Shown here piece by piece: positions 44,765 to 57,239 of a stretch of DNA of 64,000 nt. Both the position numbers and the translations under genes were made by a program. Source of the DNA: Kingdonia uniflora (lineage: Eukaryota; Streptophyta; Magnoliopsida; Ranunculales; Circaeasteraceae); assembly GCA_014058105.1 (NCBI GenBank), contig JACGCM010002890.1:2542001-2606000 (forward strand). The letters run 5' to 3'. The notes beneath the pieces were generated by a model that made no database searches, was not told the origin of the DNA, and worked only from the letters and a program-made list of their open reading frames with translations. The first letter of the stretch is position 1; each line of letters begins with the position of its first letter.

Positions 44765-45733
44765 GAGGGTGAATAACTGTATTTTGAAATAATGTAAGTG
44801 AAATAAAGGGATAATATTTATGTTATGAATATACTCCTTATTTTGTGTGGATTGTGTTAAAAATAAATTTGGATTTCAAAACTATGTAGCATAGGGAATG
44901 GCGATGTAATTTGTATAAATAAGTTGAGTAGGAGAATAGAAATCATTAGTAAGAGAATGCTTTTTGAGATATAGATTGATTGCGTGTAGATTTATTTTGC
45001 GATCATGAAGGTGAGAGGGTGTGAGAATGATATGGGTAAGAGAGAGAGAGCTGTATTTAATTTTTGAGTTTAGGGTAATGATGAAAAGGCGTATATATTC
45101 AAAAAGTATGAGTCGTCTGACAGGAATAGTCAAGATGATGCCTTGGTTGGAAAACTGAGGGTGGCTTGTACAAGTCTCAATAACTACCAGCAGTTTGATG
45201 AAAATGGTATAAATAATATTTCTTCCTCGTCTTCCAAACGTTTACAAAATACAGAGTGGCAAAACTCTTGAGAGAGAGATTTTTTTTATGACAGTGATTT
45301 GAGAGAGAAACATTGAGTCGAGAACTATCGTTATAGGAGGGACGAGGATACTATCGTTGGGGTAGTGAGAAGGTTGAAGTTACAGAGAACTGTTGTGAAA
45401 GAAAAGACTTGTGGAATTCCTGATTCATCTTCTATTATTCAGGGTGAGTGTATGTTTTTGAACAATGTTCTCTCTAGTGAAATGATTTGATGTATTGGTG
45501 ATAAATCCCGCGTGCTTTGTATTTTTGAATTTTGAAAAAGTACTATATTTAGAAGGTTCTATATTTGTTGGAAAAGTTTCTCTGTTAATATGATTTGATA
45601 TAAAAAGTAATGATATATATGTTTAAATTTTTTTAATAATTTGAAAATATGAAACATAATTGTCTGTTTGTTATTTTTTATTTGATAACAATATTGAAGA
45701 GAAATAGAAATACCCGGACTTGTGTGTAGGTAG

Positions 45734-47140
45734 ATGCGTGTGAAAGAACTTTGGAAAATCTTTATGTTATTTCAAGCTTATCGTTCAAAAATGGAACCTT
45801 CCACCTCTGGTCGCTCGGCTGAGGATGAGAGTGTAGAACGTACTGATGAATTTGTAGGGGGCGAGTTAATCATAATTAGCTCGAAGGTGATCCTTGTTGA
45901 GGCCGATGGGGAGTCTTCCTCAAAGGAGGTTGTAATAGAGGAACAACTCAAGTTTCTAGATTTCCCTAGTAATATCTTTCCTTGTCCTGTAGAGGCAGAA
46001 GTGTTCATGGAGTATTGTAACCATAAGGTGATTGTAGGTGGTGTATGGGGGAATGCCATTAAACATTCTAAGAGGTTTTTTAGGGGGTGTTCGGATGGGA
46101 AAGGGGGTAAAAGTATATTTTTTGTGCTTCATGATTTGGAGCGCCAGAAAAGGTATAGGAAAATACCAATGGGTATTTCCCTTGAGTATTTCAATGGGAA
46201 TAAGGCAGGTAATTTAGATGAGGGTTTTTTTTGTGTTTCCTCACCCAGTTTAATTACGGGATAGTGGTGCCTTTAGGAAATCTTGCTAAAGGTATCATGA
46301 ATGGAATCAAAGCATGTCCTGCCTAGTTGAATGGCAATATGTGGGAGGTCATTAATGTATGTGGGAATTTGAATAGGAGGTGGGCCCGTGAGGGGAATGG
46401 GAGAAGATTGACTCCTGTAGATGTTTTGTGGTATTATACTGTGAAATACTATGCAAATACTGAAAGGCATACTTCTATTATAGCTCGTCCCGACCCTAGT
46501 TTTTCAACCTGAATTCAGCTGGAAGGGTTAGGAATGACAATTTGATTTGGGTAAAGGGTAAGTGTCTTTAGCGAGCTAATGAGGACACCCTTCCCCATAA
46601 GTATCAATCATTTAAGAAACGTAAGTAAATATTATTACTTTCTTACTGTATTTGTGATTGTACTCTGTTTTGTTATGATAGTATTCTGTGTTTTGTATGC
46701 AAATCTTATTCTAAAGTGACCAAAAGAGAATCTTTGATTAATATTGTAGCTCAAGAGGGAGTCGAGCTTGAAGCTGTATTGGGGGAGTTGGAGATTAGTA
46801 GGAATAAGAGGGTTAACAATAGATCTGTTAACGTTTTGATATCACAGGCCAAGAAAAAGATGACTGGATAGGGCTCAACTCCTGCTGCGGGGGCTAAAGT
46901 ACCAACAAACCTAACGTCTAGTATAAGTAAAAGCTAGACCTATGCCAGTGATTCCGAAGCCTGCCGGTCTTGTCTGAAAAAAATGAGCTATAGGCAGATA
47001 AAGAAGAGAGGAGCCAAGGTTGACTCAGCGAAGTTTGTTACTTTAAAGAATGGGGAGGCTGAGACTCCTTCGAAGAGGAAAAAAGTAGATAGTATCCCCC
47101 CTCCTTTAGTGAATGAGGTTTGTGGCTTTGAGGAAGGAGG
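45734..47140 (+). pseudogene. antisense spliced accessory gene (unit 3) of element C
   Basis: TATA-like TATAAATA at 45,209, a GAGAGA-rich leader, a 5' UTR intron, and ATG at 45,734 giving 176 open codons (PSTSGRSAEDESVERT, PCPVEAEVFMEYC, GVWGNAIKHSKRFF) to a stop at 46,264. The homology continues with NMWEVINVCGNLNRRWARE and VDVLWYYTVKYY (46,338 on), matching 3,006-3,100 in element A. A donor GTAAGTAA after FKK at about 46,620 sits where A and B have their conserved intron; the acceptor looks lost. VELEAVLGELEISRNKRVNNR follows. Several stops. Function unknown. Confidence 0.58.
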
Positions 47141-47339
47141 ATGAGCTTCTTGTTGTCGAAAATAAGATGAGGTTTGCTACTTGAGAAGGTTCTGGGGAGT
47201 TGGATGCAGCGGTAAGTCTAATGTCGTGTAGAGTAATGGTAACACTATGATTTTTTGCATGTATTTGAAATGTACGAATATGATTATCTATCTTGTTATG
47301 TAAGTTGCATATATGCTCAGAGTCATTTGTCTGGGCTTT

Positions 47340-49812
47340 TAGGATGGGAAGATGGAGTTGAAGGAGCAAGTTGTCTAGCTGGAGAAGGATTTGGCAAGGG
47401 AGCGATCTCACCTAAGGGAAGAGAAGAAGAACTCGATCTCGGAGATGAAGGCTTTGAAGCAGACATCCCAAAACACCATGGATCAGCTTAAAGAGGAGTC
47501 GAGAAAGAATGCAGAGGAGGTGACTGTTGCTCGTAGCAATCTCGGGGTAAAACTCCAAGAGGTCAGTTACTCTGGGGAAAATGTACAAGCTATAATGAAA
47601 GTGCGATTTGTGTAGGTGGAGAAGCCCGACCAAGAGGATAACCCTGAGGCTGGCAGTACTCCTTCCCATGACACTGTGAAAGGTTTGGATGAAGTCTTTG
47701 TGAGGACGGAGCATGAAAATCGGGGGGAGAACGATAAGGTAGAGTAAAATTGTAGTGATGTTTTGTTTTGTGGAATGAGACTATTTGTTGTATGGAAAAT
47801 ATTAGAAGTATTTGAAGTATTGGTCTATGATGTATTGATGTATAAATATTGTTTTGTAGGAGCTTAAAGACTTGCACCTCAGAATTGGGGATTTAGAGAA
47901 AGAGCTTGCTAAGGAGAAAAATTATACGAATACAACAACTCTCTCTGTCGCTCGGGTAGAGTTTTAGGTTAGAGAATATAAACTAAATAGCAAAAAACAC
48001 TAAATTGATATATTGGTAGCTCATTTAGGATCGATCTAAGAGATGATAGGATTAAGTAAGAAAAAAATGCAACATTTTCTTGGTTTTATTAGAAAAAATG
48101 TACTCCAGAAATAATTAAAGACATACGTAATCAACCTTATGCTTAGGAGCTGTAATAAACAGTAATGGATAGAAAATGTGTACCTTGAAATATTAGAAGA
48201 TCATTGTGATTGTAGAGCGTATGGTCACCAGGACGAGGAGTCAGCACAGCTTAAAGGATAAATACTAGCTCATTCTGGTATATATATGATATATAATATG
48301 AGTGCAAGAGATGTTTAATGTATGCAGACTGGTGAATGTCAAACTGTTTATATGAGAAATATGAAATGTTTTCAATGTTTTGATCTTAAAAGCGAACTGC
48401 TATGCAGGCCGAGCTAGATGCTACACGATCTTGTGAGGAAGATGTACTGAGATGTAATTACAAGGTTAAACAAGAATTTGATAGGATCATGCAGGTATTT
48501 GAGGAGAGCGTATATCATTATGTAAAAGTGAAGCCTAGACTGAATAAGTTAGAAAAGATAGTTAGTGAGCTGAGCTGTGTTGAGCTAGAAGATCGAGAAG
48601 AAGGAAGGGGAATTAGGGAGAGTTCTAGGTGAGCTAATGAGTGCTTAAAATGAGGTTGGGAAGTTGAAGAGTATGTTAGAGTTCGTAAAGGATAAGTGCA
48701 AAGAGCCAAATATCGCACAATATCATATTAGAACGTTAGAGGCAAAAATGGTGCAGCTAATAGGGTACCTTAATAATTTTAGGGAATAATTGAGGAAGAA
48801 GGAGCTCGAACTGGTTAAGGCGAGAGCTGATTTGGCGAGTGCCGAAAGTGATGTGGAAAAGCTGAGTGAGATCGTAAATGTAAAAAAGGTTAGTCTCCGG
48901 CGTACTCAGAATCAATGTGATAAGCTTAATAAATGAGTGGAGAAGCTGAAGGTAGACCTATAAAGTTCTCGCGGCAGTAAGGTAGAGGTGATAGAGAGAT
49001 CAAAGAAGAAACAAAGGGATATCAAAGCTATTAATGTTAAGGATAAATTGGGTTGTTCCCAGTTGCAAATCAAAAAATTGGAGGGAGATTTGGTTTATGT
49101 TCGAGCTGCCATTAGGAAAGCTAATAAGTGAGCTAGAAAGAATGGGGATAGGTTGGACATTGCTCGAAACAAAGAAAAAAGTTGGAAGAATCGCTCAAGA
49201 AAAAGGATGAGATGTTGAAAAATTCTTTTGCCCAGGGGAAGTAACGTGGATGAGGTTTTACAAAAAAAGGAAGAAGAGTTGTTGGTTTTGCGGGGGAATT
49301 TGCAGGAGTTTAACGATGATAAAGAGAAAAGTAAGGTTGAAAACGGTAGATTGTTGGAACTGACGAAGTCATTAACCAGTGCCATATCAGAACTGGAGGG
49401 ATGCTTCTAGCGAGCCAAGAATTGATATGTAAAGTTAAATAAAAATTTTGTGAGTGTACATAGTAGTTTTGCTAACCTGGCTGTACATAATCGAAGTAGG
49501 CTTTCCACGGATGAAGTACATACGAAGGAGATGATAGCAGTAATTGTTTATTTTGTAGAAGAAGTAAAGAGGCTTAAGTTTGAAAGGGGTACGTTGCATG
49601 ATTGTCTGATGCTAAAAGGTTGTATCTGTCAAACTTAAGTGGATCAAGGTAACTTCCTGAATCTTATGGAAATTGGAATTGACCATATTACTGTAGAGCA
49701 AGTAGAGTGTGGAAGGGATATTGTGCTTGCTCAAGCAAAAGACTTTATATCTTTACGAGCTCCAGCTGTAGGGGAAGGCTCATCTACGATACTGCAAGAA
49801 AAACTTGTATAA
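47340..49812 (+). pseudogene. antisense coiled-coil region of element C
   Basis: A series of plus-strand Glu/Lys/Leu-rich fragments forming coiled coil: about 47,340-47,615, 47,860-47,965, 48,402-48,632, 48,780-49,410 and 49,450-49,636. The C-terminus ends EGSSTILQEKLV-stop at about 49,812. Probable introns lie between pieces (for example TTTTGTAG before GAGCTTAAAG at 47,861). The end matches the coiled-coil end of element A at 7,040-7,183. Stops are frequent. It may be the 3' part of unit 3. Confidence 0.5.
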
Positions 49813-49854
49813 ACAGGTAAACAATTTTTGCTCCTGCAGTATTGATGCTAGATA

Positions 49855-50092
49855 GATGAAAGCTAGTTTTACCTTGCTTTATCGTGAGTCTTAGAGATAG
49901 TAGAAATTATTGATTGAAAGTTAGTATTACTTTTGCTTTAATCTTTGATATTTAGTAGATGTATGTCGATTAAAGACTAGTATTACCTTTGCTTTAATAT
50001 TTGAGATTTAGTAGATGATAGATGTGTATCGATTGAAACCTAGTGTTACTTTGCTTTAATCATTAAGATTTAGTAGATGCTACATGTATGTC
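49855..50092. repeat. tandem array, four units of 56-63 bp
   Basis: Units start near 49,855, 49,912, 49,968 and 50,031, each GATTGAAAG-like, then TAGTATTAC, TTTGCTTTAAT, ATTTAGTAGATG. The array occupies the same place as the 195-bp array of element B (between cassette end and integrase end), but the sequence is unrelated. Confidence 0.82.
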
Positions 50093-50454
50093 TGTAGAGA
50101 ATAATGTGGGAAATTTTTTGAAAGTTTTGATTTAACAGAAAAGAATATGCACACTATTGGAGATTAGAATCTCACTTTTGGAATGTAAAGAATGATAATG
50201 GATGTATCCTCTGCTTGGGAACTAGGGATTTAACGATAGTATCGTTTCTATCTTCTAGTATTACAAGGGCTTGGTATTCTGGCACCTTTCTCTGCTATAA
50301 GGTAGTAGGATCCAAGTCCAGTTCATCCTACGACCAGAAATAGACCTTCCCAATTCTCTAAGAGCTTCCCAGCATTCAACTCTTTTTTGCTCTTGGGGAT
50401 CTATCAGAGGACTAGATGATCGATTTAGAACTCATGACTTCAGACTCTTTTGTT

Positions 50455-51240
50455 TTACGAACTGACTAGCTTATGGTGATATCGACCCTGGTTGGCAACA
50501 ACACGAGCCCGGGTCTCACCGGTCCAGTTCATATTGCAGGCTAGTTCAAATTCATTTTCCTTATCTATTATCTCATGATCTTTAACATGATGGTGATATT
50601 CTATTTGGATGAAAGCTTTAATTCCATAAGAAAGGGGGAAGGGGGAACATCCAGTTGATTGTCTTGGTATAGTACGGTAAGCCCAAAAGACATGAGGTAG
50701 CTCCCTTATCCAATTACCTTTCTTTTTTGCTTTGAGTCTCTTTTTGATTCCACCCACGATCATCTCGTTTTTGATTTTGGCCTGCCTATTTCCTTGGGGT
50801 AATATGGATTGGACGGGGAATGAATGATGTTGTGTTTGTTGAGAAATGTAACTACCTTCTCTCCACCCATTTTGTAAAGCAATCTATTACAATGAGTAAG
50901 AACCTTCTATTACCTGGTGTGTTTGGGAATTGTCCTACTGAATCGAGTGTCCATATCTTTAAAAGACAGATTACCTTACTGGCATGGAGCTCAAGTGCAG
51001 GCACTCATATCTGATGATCATATCTTAGATATGCATCACACTTGCAGGAATATTCCTCAGCCTATTTTCTCATATCGGGCCAGAATACTCCTTGCATAAT
51101 AGTTCTGTTTATGAGGGAGTGACCTACGGCATGGGAGCCACACGTCCCTTCATGTAATTTCTTAAGCATTCCATCTACGTGTTGCTTTGAGATACACTTG
51201 AGTTAAGGCCTCGTCACTAATCTTCGATAGAAATGGCCTT
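50455..51240 (-). pseudogene. element C integrase with core deletion
   Basis: The open piece 50,763-50,455 is the C-terminal part (GIKKRLKAKKKGNWIREL, VFWAYRTIPRQSTG). Upstream, KIWTLDSVGQFP keeps the first catalytic Asp and VIDCFTKWVE follows. The frame then jumps directly to VVTFLNKHNIIHSPSNPYYP, so the roughly 45 residues holding the second Asp are missing. The Glu is again Lys (RQAKIKNE), as in element B. Non-functional. Confidence 0.82.
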
Positions 51241-51599
51241 TATAAACTATGTAACGTTTGGAGTTTTCAATCAATTGCCTACGTTCTTTGGGATCTTCTT
51301 GAAGTGGTCATCACATTTATTCTTTGGGCCAAGGTATGCAAAGAAGGGCTTTGTCCAATCGTCATCCTCCTCTTCATTGTCCCCAGTGCTGATCGTGTAT
51401 ACCAAGGGGAGATTAATGCTGGTGGTTGAGATCACTTCGATCTGGAGGTGTCTTGCCTCTGTACCCAAAACCTCAGCTAAGTAAGCCAAGGAATCATCTT
51501 GTCGATTTTCTCCTCGAGGTAAATAGTGAAGAGTAGCTTTAGTGAATATGTACATTCTATCAGCAACGAGTCGATCATCTTGCCATTATTCTTGTATTA

Positions 51600-51930
51600 C
51601 TCAGAGTAATGATAGACTATTAGTAAATAATTAGTATAAACTGATAGCTCAGGCACTATAATTTATAAAGCCAAATCAAGCCCATAAATTAAGGCTTCAT
51701 ACTCTCTGACATTGTTGAAAGCTTTAAAATTGAGGCGTATAGATTTCTCAATTCTGTCATTTGAAGGAGTAATCAATACAATTCCGATCCCCGACCCTGC
51801 AGGTCACGTTGAGCCATTTGTAAGAAGTTGCCATCCCTTTCGTGTAACCCATTCAACTCGTTTGTCAAAAGGCTTGGTACGAAGATTTTTTGTGAGTTAG
51901 TCTATGAGGGCAGGATCGTGCTTTTCCCAA
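51600..51930 (-). pseudogene. element C RNase H
   Basis: Reads LLTNGST, stop, PAGSGIGIVLI, RIEKSIRLNFKAFNN and EYEALIYGLDLAL. The catalytic Asp of the DGS motif is Asn, and stops interrupt the domain. Confidence 0.78.
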
Positions 51931-52099
51931 TCTGGATCTTCTACGGGGAAGTCTGTTAGAAAATTAGCCACTGCTTGACCCTTTTATGAAGTTCTCTGTT
52001 TGAATTTAATGTCGTGTTCACCCAAACTGGTTGACCATTACTGCACTCTTCTCATTTTTGCCTTTTTATATAGAACTTCCCAAAGTGGGTAGTACGTTA

Positions 52100-53420
52100 T
52101 GACTTTGACTGAATAAGCTTAAAAATAGTGTTTGAGTTTTTGTGAAGTATAAACAAGGGTCAGGTGGAGTCGCATAATCTTGGAATACCTTATTTTCGCT
52201 GGAGTGAGGGTTTTGCTAATGAAATACACCAGTTTCTCAATCACTCCTTCAGGTCGAATAGGAGCCAAGCCGAGAGAGGTATCTATAACTTCGAGGTAGA
52301 TGATCAATTCCTCATTGTCTACTAGGCTACTCATTACAAGAGATTTCACAAGATAGAATTTGAGTTCTTAAAAAGCTATTTTACATTCTTCTGTCCATTC
52401 GTCTCTTTGTTTGGTTGAACTTTGCTTCTTTTAGTACATTTTTGAAGTAATAAGAATAACTATCGACGTCGATCTGAAGACTTAGAGACGAACCTATTGA
52501 GAGCTGTAATCTTACTAGCGAGCTTATGTACATCTATCTTTGTTGTTGGAGACGACATGTTGTGTAGAGCTCAATTCTGATCAGCGTCGGCTTCAATCCC
52601 TTTCTTGCTGATGAGATGTCTCAGGAACTTGCTCGAGTATACTCCAAATTGACATTTACCTGGATTGAGCTTCATCCTATATGACTATAAAATGTGGAAG
52701 AACATGTTGAGATCAATGATATGATTATCCTTTTGCAAGCTTTAACAGAGCAGATCATCGATGTATACTTTAACAATTTTCCCCAAGTGTGTTTTGGACA
52801 TAGTTGTCATTAACCTTTAATAAGTTACTCCAGTGTTTATCAGTTCGAAAGGCATGACTCTGTAATAGTAGAGCCCTCTTTCAGCGATAAAAGTGGTCTT
52901 TTCCTGATATTCCTCTAGGAGAGGTATCAAATTGTATCCCGAAGTAGTATTCATCATAGATAATAGCTCGTGACCTGCCGTAAAATCAAGAATTTGATGA
53001 ATAATTAGAAGAGGAAAACTATTATTTGGCGTGTGTTTCTTTAGATCTGTAAAATCTATCCAAACTCAAGCTTTCCCATTCTTCTTTAGAGTTGCGACAA
53101 TGTTGGAGATCCAATCAGAGTACTTAGTTTCTTGAATAAATCTGACTTCGATCAATTTATTGATTTCATTATTGACTTCATCTTTGAGACGAAGTGATAG
53201 CCTTCTCTATTTCTATTTGTTTTTTCGTGGCTTTGTTGTTAATGCTTAATTTGTGATACGTCCTGGCTGGGTCAACTCCTGGCATTTCATTAAAAGTCCA
53301 AGCGAAGACATCTTGATTTATTTGTAAAAAGTGAACGAGAATGTCCTTTTCTTGTTGGACCAGCTTGGTATCAATATAAGTACCTCTGCTAGGTTCATCG
53401 ATGTCAATATACTCTATAGG
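52100..53420 (-). pseudogene. pol: element C reverse transcriptase
   Basis: Palm and thumb blocks can be followed: KNDVNNEINKLIEVRF, MMNTTSGYNLIPLL, GERGLYYYRVMPFEL, VYIDDLLC (catalytic Asp pair kept), then MKLNPGKCQFGVYSSKFLRHLIS and the connection piece 52,349-52,119. Many stops; no long frame remains. Confidence 0.82.
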
Positions 53421-53459
53421 TTCTTATGTTGAAGGCTAATCATCAGTGTTGCCAGCTTT

Positions 53460-53885
53460 TTATAATTGCTATGTAGTTAATCTGTCAGATGTGTCGAGTT
53501 TGGCAGAGACAGTATTTTTACAAGCTCTTGAGAGCTTTTAACTGCCTTTGATTTCATAGATATCGTTGTTCTTGAAATGGAGTTCTTGATGGTGTGTGGA
53601 TGCAATTGCTTCCATGTTGTGTATCTAGCAGCGACCCATGATCCCCAGGTAACGGGATTTAGCATTGATGACATAGAAAATGACGTCGATAGTGGTAGGT
53701 CCAGCGGTAATGGGTAGGATGGTTTTGCATATGCGGTCTTCTTTAGATCCATTAAACCCACTGATATTGATGTTGTTTGGTATAACTTGATATGTTAATC
53801 CCATTTGTTTAATTATGCTCTGAAAAAAGATTTTTATATCGCTGCCGGTATCAATCATCATGGTATGCATGACGAATTTCTTCAT
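53460..53885 (-). pseudogene. element C aspartic protease
   Basis: An 86-codon open piece (53,885-53,625) starts MKKFVMHTMMIDTGSDIKIF, with the D-T-G-S active site, then FNGSKEDRICKTILPITAGP and YLGIMGRC. The following linker has a stop at each side. Near-identical in layout to element A. Confidence 0.85.
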
Positions 53886-53999
53886 CTTAACTATAATAAC
53901 CAGAGCGTCATGATGTAGAAAATTGATGTGACCGATATCACAATCCTCAAATAAAATCCCAGTTCGTCGATTGCATGATTCAGGATGGCGTTTAGCTTC

Positions 54000-55143
54000 T
54001 TTTTCCTAAATTGTATGGCAGCAGCATTCTGTTAACCTCCTTCTCTTGAATATGGTACAGTTGTTGATTTGATAGATCTCGATCATGTTACTGTGGTACA
54101 TATGGTACAAGTATTTTTCCTCAAATTGATCTCCAACTTAAACTACTTTGACTTGCATCTTATAGCTTCTATTCTTGTATCCTTCCAAGTCGATAATGTA
54201 CTTGTGCATTCTCCCGTCTTTAAAAATGTATTCCAGCAGCCTCTATAAATCATAACATTTGTCAGCTTCATGATGAGTTACCTTGTGATGCATGCAGTAC
54301 GGTTTGCCTTCTATTGGTTCTAGCGGTTGAGATACACGATAGAACTTGTTTTTCATAAGTATAAGAAAAATTGTTGAAATCCAGACATTCATCTTTGGGA
54401 GGAACCGTTTGGGTAATAAATTACCTTTGTGAGATTCGTCGTTCTTTTGATCACCTTGGCCATTTGTCGGTTTACTGTTGCAATATGCATTTTGACTTTC
54501 GTGGTTAGGACGCTTTTATTGAATTTATGCCTTTTGGTCTTCATTCTTTCTAGGTCAACATACCCATTGACCTTGGTAATTATGTCTTCCAAGGTCGAGG
54601 GTTTGTTTAAGAAGAGATGCTCCTTCGCCTTACAATCGATCTGTAGTGCGCTGGTAAACGCTGAAATGACTATTTTATGATCAAGATTGTTAACTTTCTG
54701 GGCAAGTTCTAAAAACTTCTTTGCAAAACCCTCGAGTTTCTCTCCTTGAGACTATTTAAGACTAATAAGAGTGTACAAATTTTCTTAATTATCTTTATTG
54801 TAAGCATATGTTTTGACGAAGATCTTCTGTAGTTGGTCAAATATAAGGATAAAATCTTTAGGCTGAGAATGAACCACTGGAGCGGTTCTCCCTGCAGGCT
54901 AGTTGCGAACAGACAACATAGAATGTGGTTCAAGTTTGAATACAATCCCAATGAATCACGGAATTGTTGAATGTGTTCCTTCAGATCAATGCCTTTGTAC
55001 TTACATATCTTTGGAGTATGGAAACATGTCGGTACTTTCATATCAAATAACTCTTTAGCGATCAGACTACCTTGCAATTTAGTCAAATCGTCCTTATTAC
55101 CAAGAGCTTGAGCTTTGATTAATTCCTTGATGAGCTTATTCAT
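54000..55143 (-). pseudogene. gag: element C gag
   Basis: 55,143-54,709 is an open capsid-type piece (KVPTCFHTPKICKYKGIDL, EHIQQFRDSLGLYSN, GEPLQWF). Then VNGYVDLERMK (54,580) and a complete finger KPYCMHHKVTHHEADKCYDL near 54,270 follow, continuing to RLLEYIFKDGRMHKYI. Stops and frameshifts separate the pieces. Confidence 0.8.
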
Positions 55144-55599
55144 ATGTTTCGGTGTGACATACTATCGTGGTGCTTGAGCGACTTGGCATACAGGCCAGGG
55201 GTTATGAATACCAATTCCCTCACTCTGACATTCACGAGCTGGTATCCTGGATTAAGGTCGTGGCTCCTCTTCTTGACGCTTGGAGGGCCGACGCCCTTTA
55301 ATGATGTCAGACTAATCTTCCCATTCCAGATGAATTGAAACTTGTGGTACGTGTGGGTCGTTATGAAGATGTTTATAAGCTCCTTTGCTAGTTGCTCCTT
55401 GAGGTCTCAATCATTTCTTCGCTAAAACTCGGGAGTTAGTTGGTATTTGATCACGTTCCCTTGGAAGGGGAACTTGCTGACTATCTTGCAAGGCAGTCTA
55501 CATTCATGTCATCTGCTCTTTATGTTGCTTGAAATCTGTTTAATGAGCTTGATGCTCACTTTGTTGTTTTTTTGTAATTTGGCACCCAATTTAACCAAT

Positions 55600-56200
55600 T
55601 TACCATATGAAAGTATGGGTCATATGTCTATGTGCTAAGACCATACCCGATAGGGATATTTTAAGTTTAGTCCCACCTACAAATTGGATATTTGCCTTTA
55701 GTCCCCAAGTTGTTGAAAAATGCAGTTTTGGTCCCCCAATGGCCTCTGAACACAGGTTAACCTGTTGAAGTCAAATTTTCACATGAAGTACCTAATCTAC
55801 CCTCATATGAGTTTCATGAGAATTTTGAAAACAACTTCACAGGTTATATTCAGGCCATTAGGCCACATCAATAGGCCACGTCACCAGGCCACGTAGGACC
55901 AACGATCATCATCATCACCCTCTCCAAGATTCCCAACGATTTTTTTCCTCTCTCACCCTCTCTCTCTCTCTCTCTCTCTCTCTTTCATTTTATCTCATTT
56001 GCTGTTTCTCTCTTTAGTATATTTGTGGGAGGAGGGGGTGGAGGTGTTAGGAGCTATTTCAAGGTAAAGTAATTTTTTTTTTGATATTGTATGCTCTAAT
56101 GTGGTGTTAGGTTGTGAAATTTTATCAATCTTTTTTTTGATATTGTATGGATCATTAAACTTTTGGCTCCTTACCGCATATGACTCAATCATTCTTATCG
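55600..56200. other. no gene; (TC)n microsatellite and unclassified repeat
   Basis: Sequence with TTTAGTCCC and TTTGGTCCCCC motifs (55,650-55,750), GGCCACG repeats (55,855-55,890) and a perfect TC microsatellite at 55,959-55,983. TTTTTTTTGATATTGTATG occurs twice near 56,073 and 56,131. It has replaced the 5' end of element C. Confidence 0.5.
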
Positions 56201-56249
56201 TGGTATAAAATAATCCAGAGGAAAAAGCTTGATGCTTTTCCAAAATATA

Positions 56250-57230
56250 CTTTTGGTTTGAGACAAATGAAGTAATACATATATACTATATATTATCTTA
56301 TGATATGGCCTCAATATGATATCCATTGCGACGTATATCTTTAAAACTCAATTAATTTATCCTCGATCTTGTTGAGTATAAAACGTCGTCAGCATGGATT
56401 TTTGTACCATCTGGTAATATGATATCAACTCTACCGAAGCCTTCATTGAGATCAGTTATGCTAGAAATAGTATTGACCTTGGCTACAAATAATATCAAGG
56501 TGGAGAAATACTTTTTATCTCGAAGGATCGTATGCGTTGCTACACTATTAGCTAGTCATACATATTCAACATCCTTCATAAAGAAAGGTTTACAAAAAGA
56601 ATAAACAGAAGGATACATAAAATATTAAACTCTAATTGATGTGGTCATGGCCGCTATCAAAAAGGTTATCAGTCGTTATCTCTTGATTAGCAAAGAAGTC
56701 TGATAAATCAAGGTCAGTGGTACCAATTTGATTATCATGATCAATAAATTCATCTCAGCATTCTTTTCTTTGTCATTGATAGATGCCTAATAAAGATCGA
56801 CTAGATGTTTAGCCGTATGATAAGTATTTGCCCAATGACCCATTTTGCCACACCGATAATAGGGCGATTCATAAACTTTACGATGTTTATTTTTAATTTT
56901 TTTTTGTATCCTATTTCGGTATCGTATTATAATCACCATGATTTTGTTATCCTTGAGTATGACTATGACCATGTTCGCGGACACGTCCATATCTAGATCC
57001 ACGATTGGAAAATGAACTTATATGTGCTTCAAGTACTAACGTTGAACCAATCAGGCGTGATTCATGATTTTTTAATAAAAACTCATTATTTGTTTGGTAA
57101 CTAGGAGACATGATATCAATGTCGAACACTTGGCAAAGTGACACCCTCGATATTGTAGATATAAAAGCACATTTAAGGCGTGCAATGTAGAAAACTAGTA
57201 CTACCAGTGACCAAGTCACGACGACAGCAT
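56250..57230 (-). pseudogene. Ty1/copia-like gag/protease-region fragment
   Basis: Minus-strand pieces: NNEFLLKNHESRLIGST, a zinc knuckle YYRCGKMGHWANTYH (first Cys of the knuckle replaced by Tyr, last by Tyr), KHLVDLY, ATHTILRDKKYFSTLIL, ITDLNEGFGRVDIILPDGTK and RSRINLLSFKDIRRNGYHI. This order is the gag-to-protease region of a common plant copia-type polyprotein. Many stops and frame changes. Confidence 0.75.
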
Positions 57231-57239
57231 CGACGCGCC

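Larger units (their letters stand above)
40055..55560 (-). mobile_element. Ty3/gypsy element C (Tat-like) body, 5' LTR missing
   Basis: From left to right: polypurine tract, later insertions (CACTA-like and LINE, about 40.4-43.2 kb), a plus-strand accessory cassette (43.3-49.8 kb) and a tandem array. Then on the minus strand come integrase, RNase H, RT, protease and gag up to 55,143. A leader region resembles that of element A to about 55,560. Beyond this the sequence is unrelated, so the 5' LTR and primer site are lost. The right edge is approximate. Confidence 0.82.

Noticed and set aside
55560..56200. 5' LTR of element C hidden here
   Set aside because: No TG...CA segment with the conserved box or primer site; sequence does not match the LTR at 26,950.
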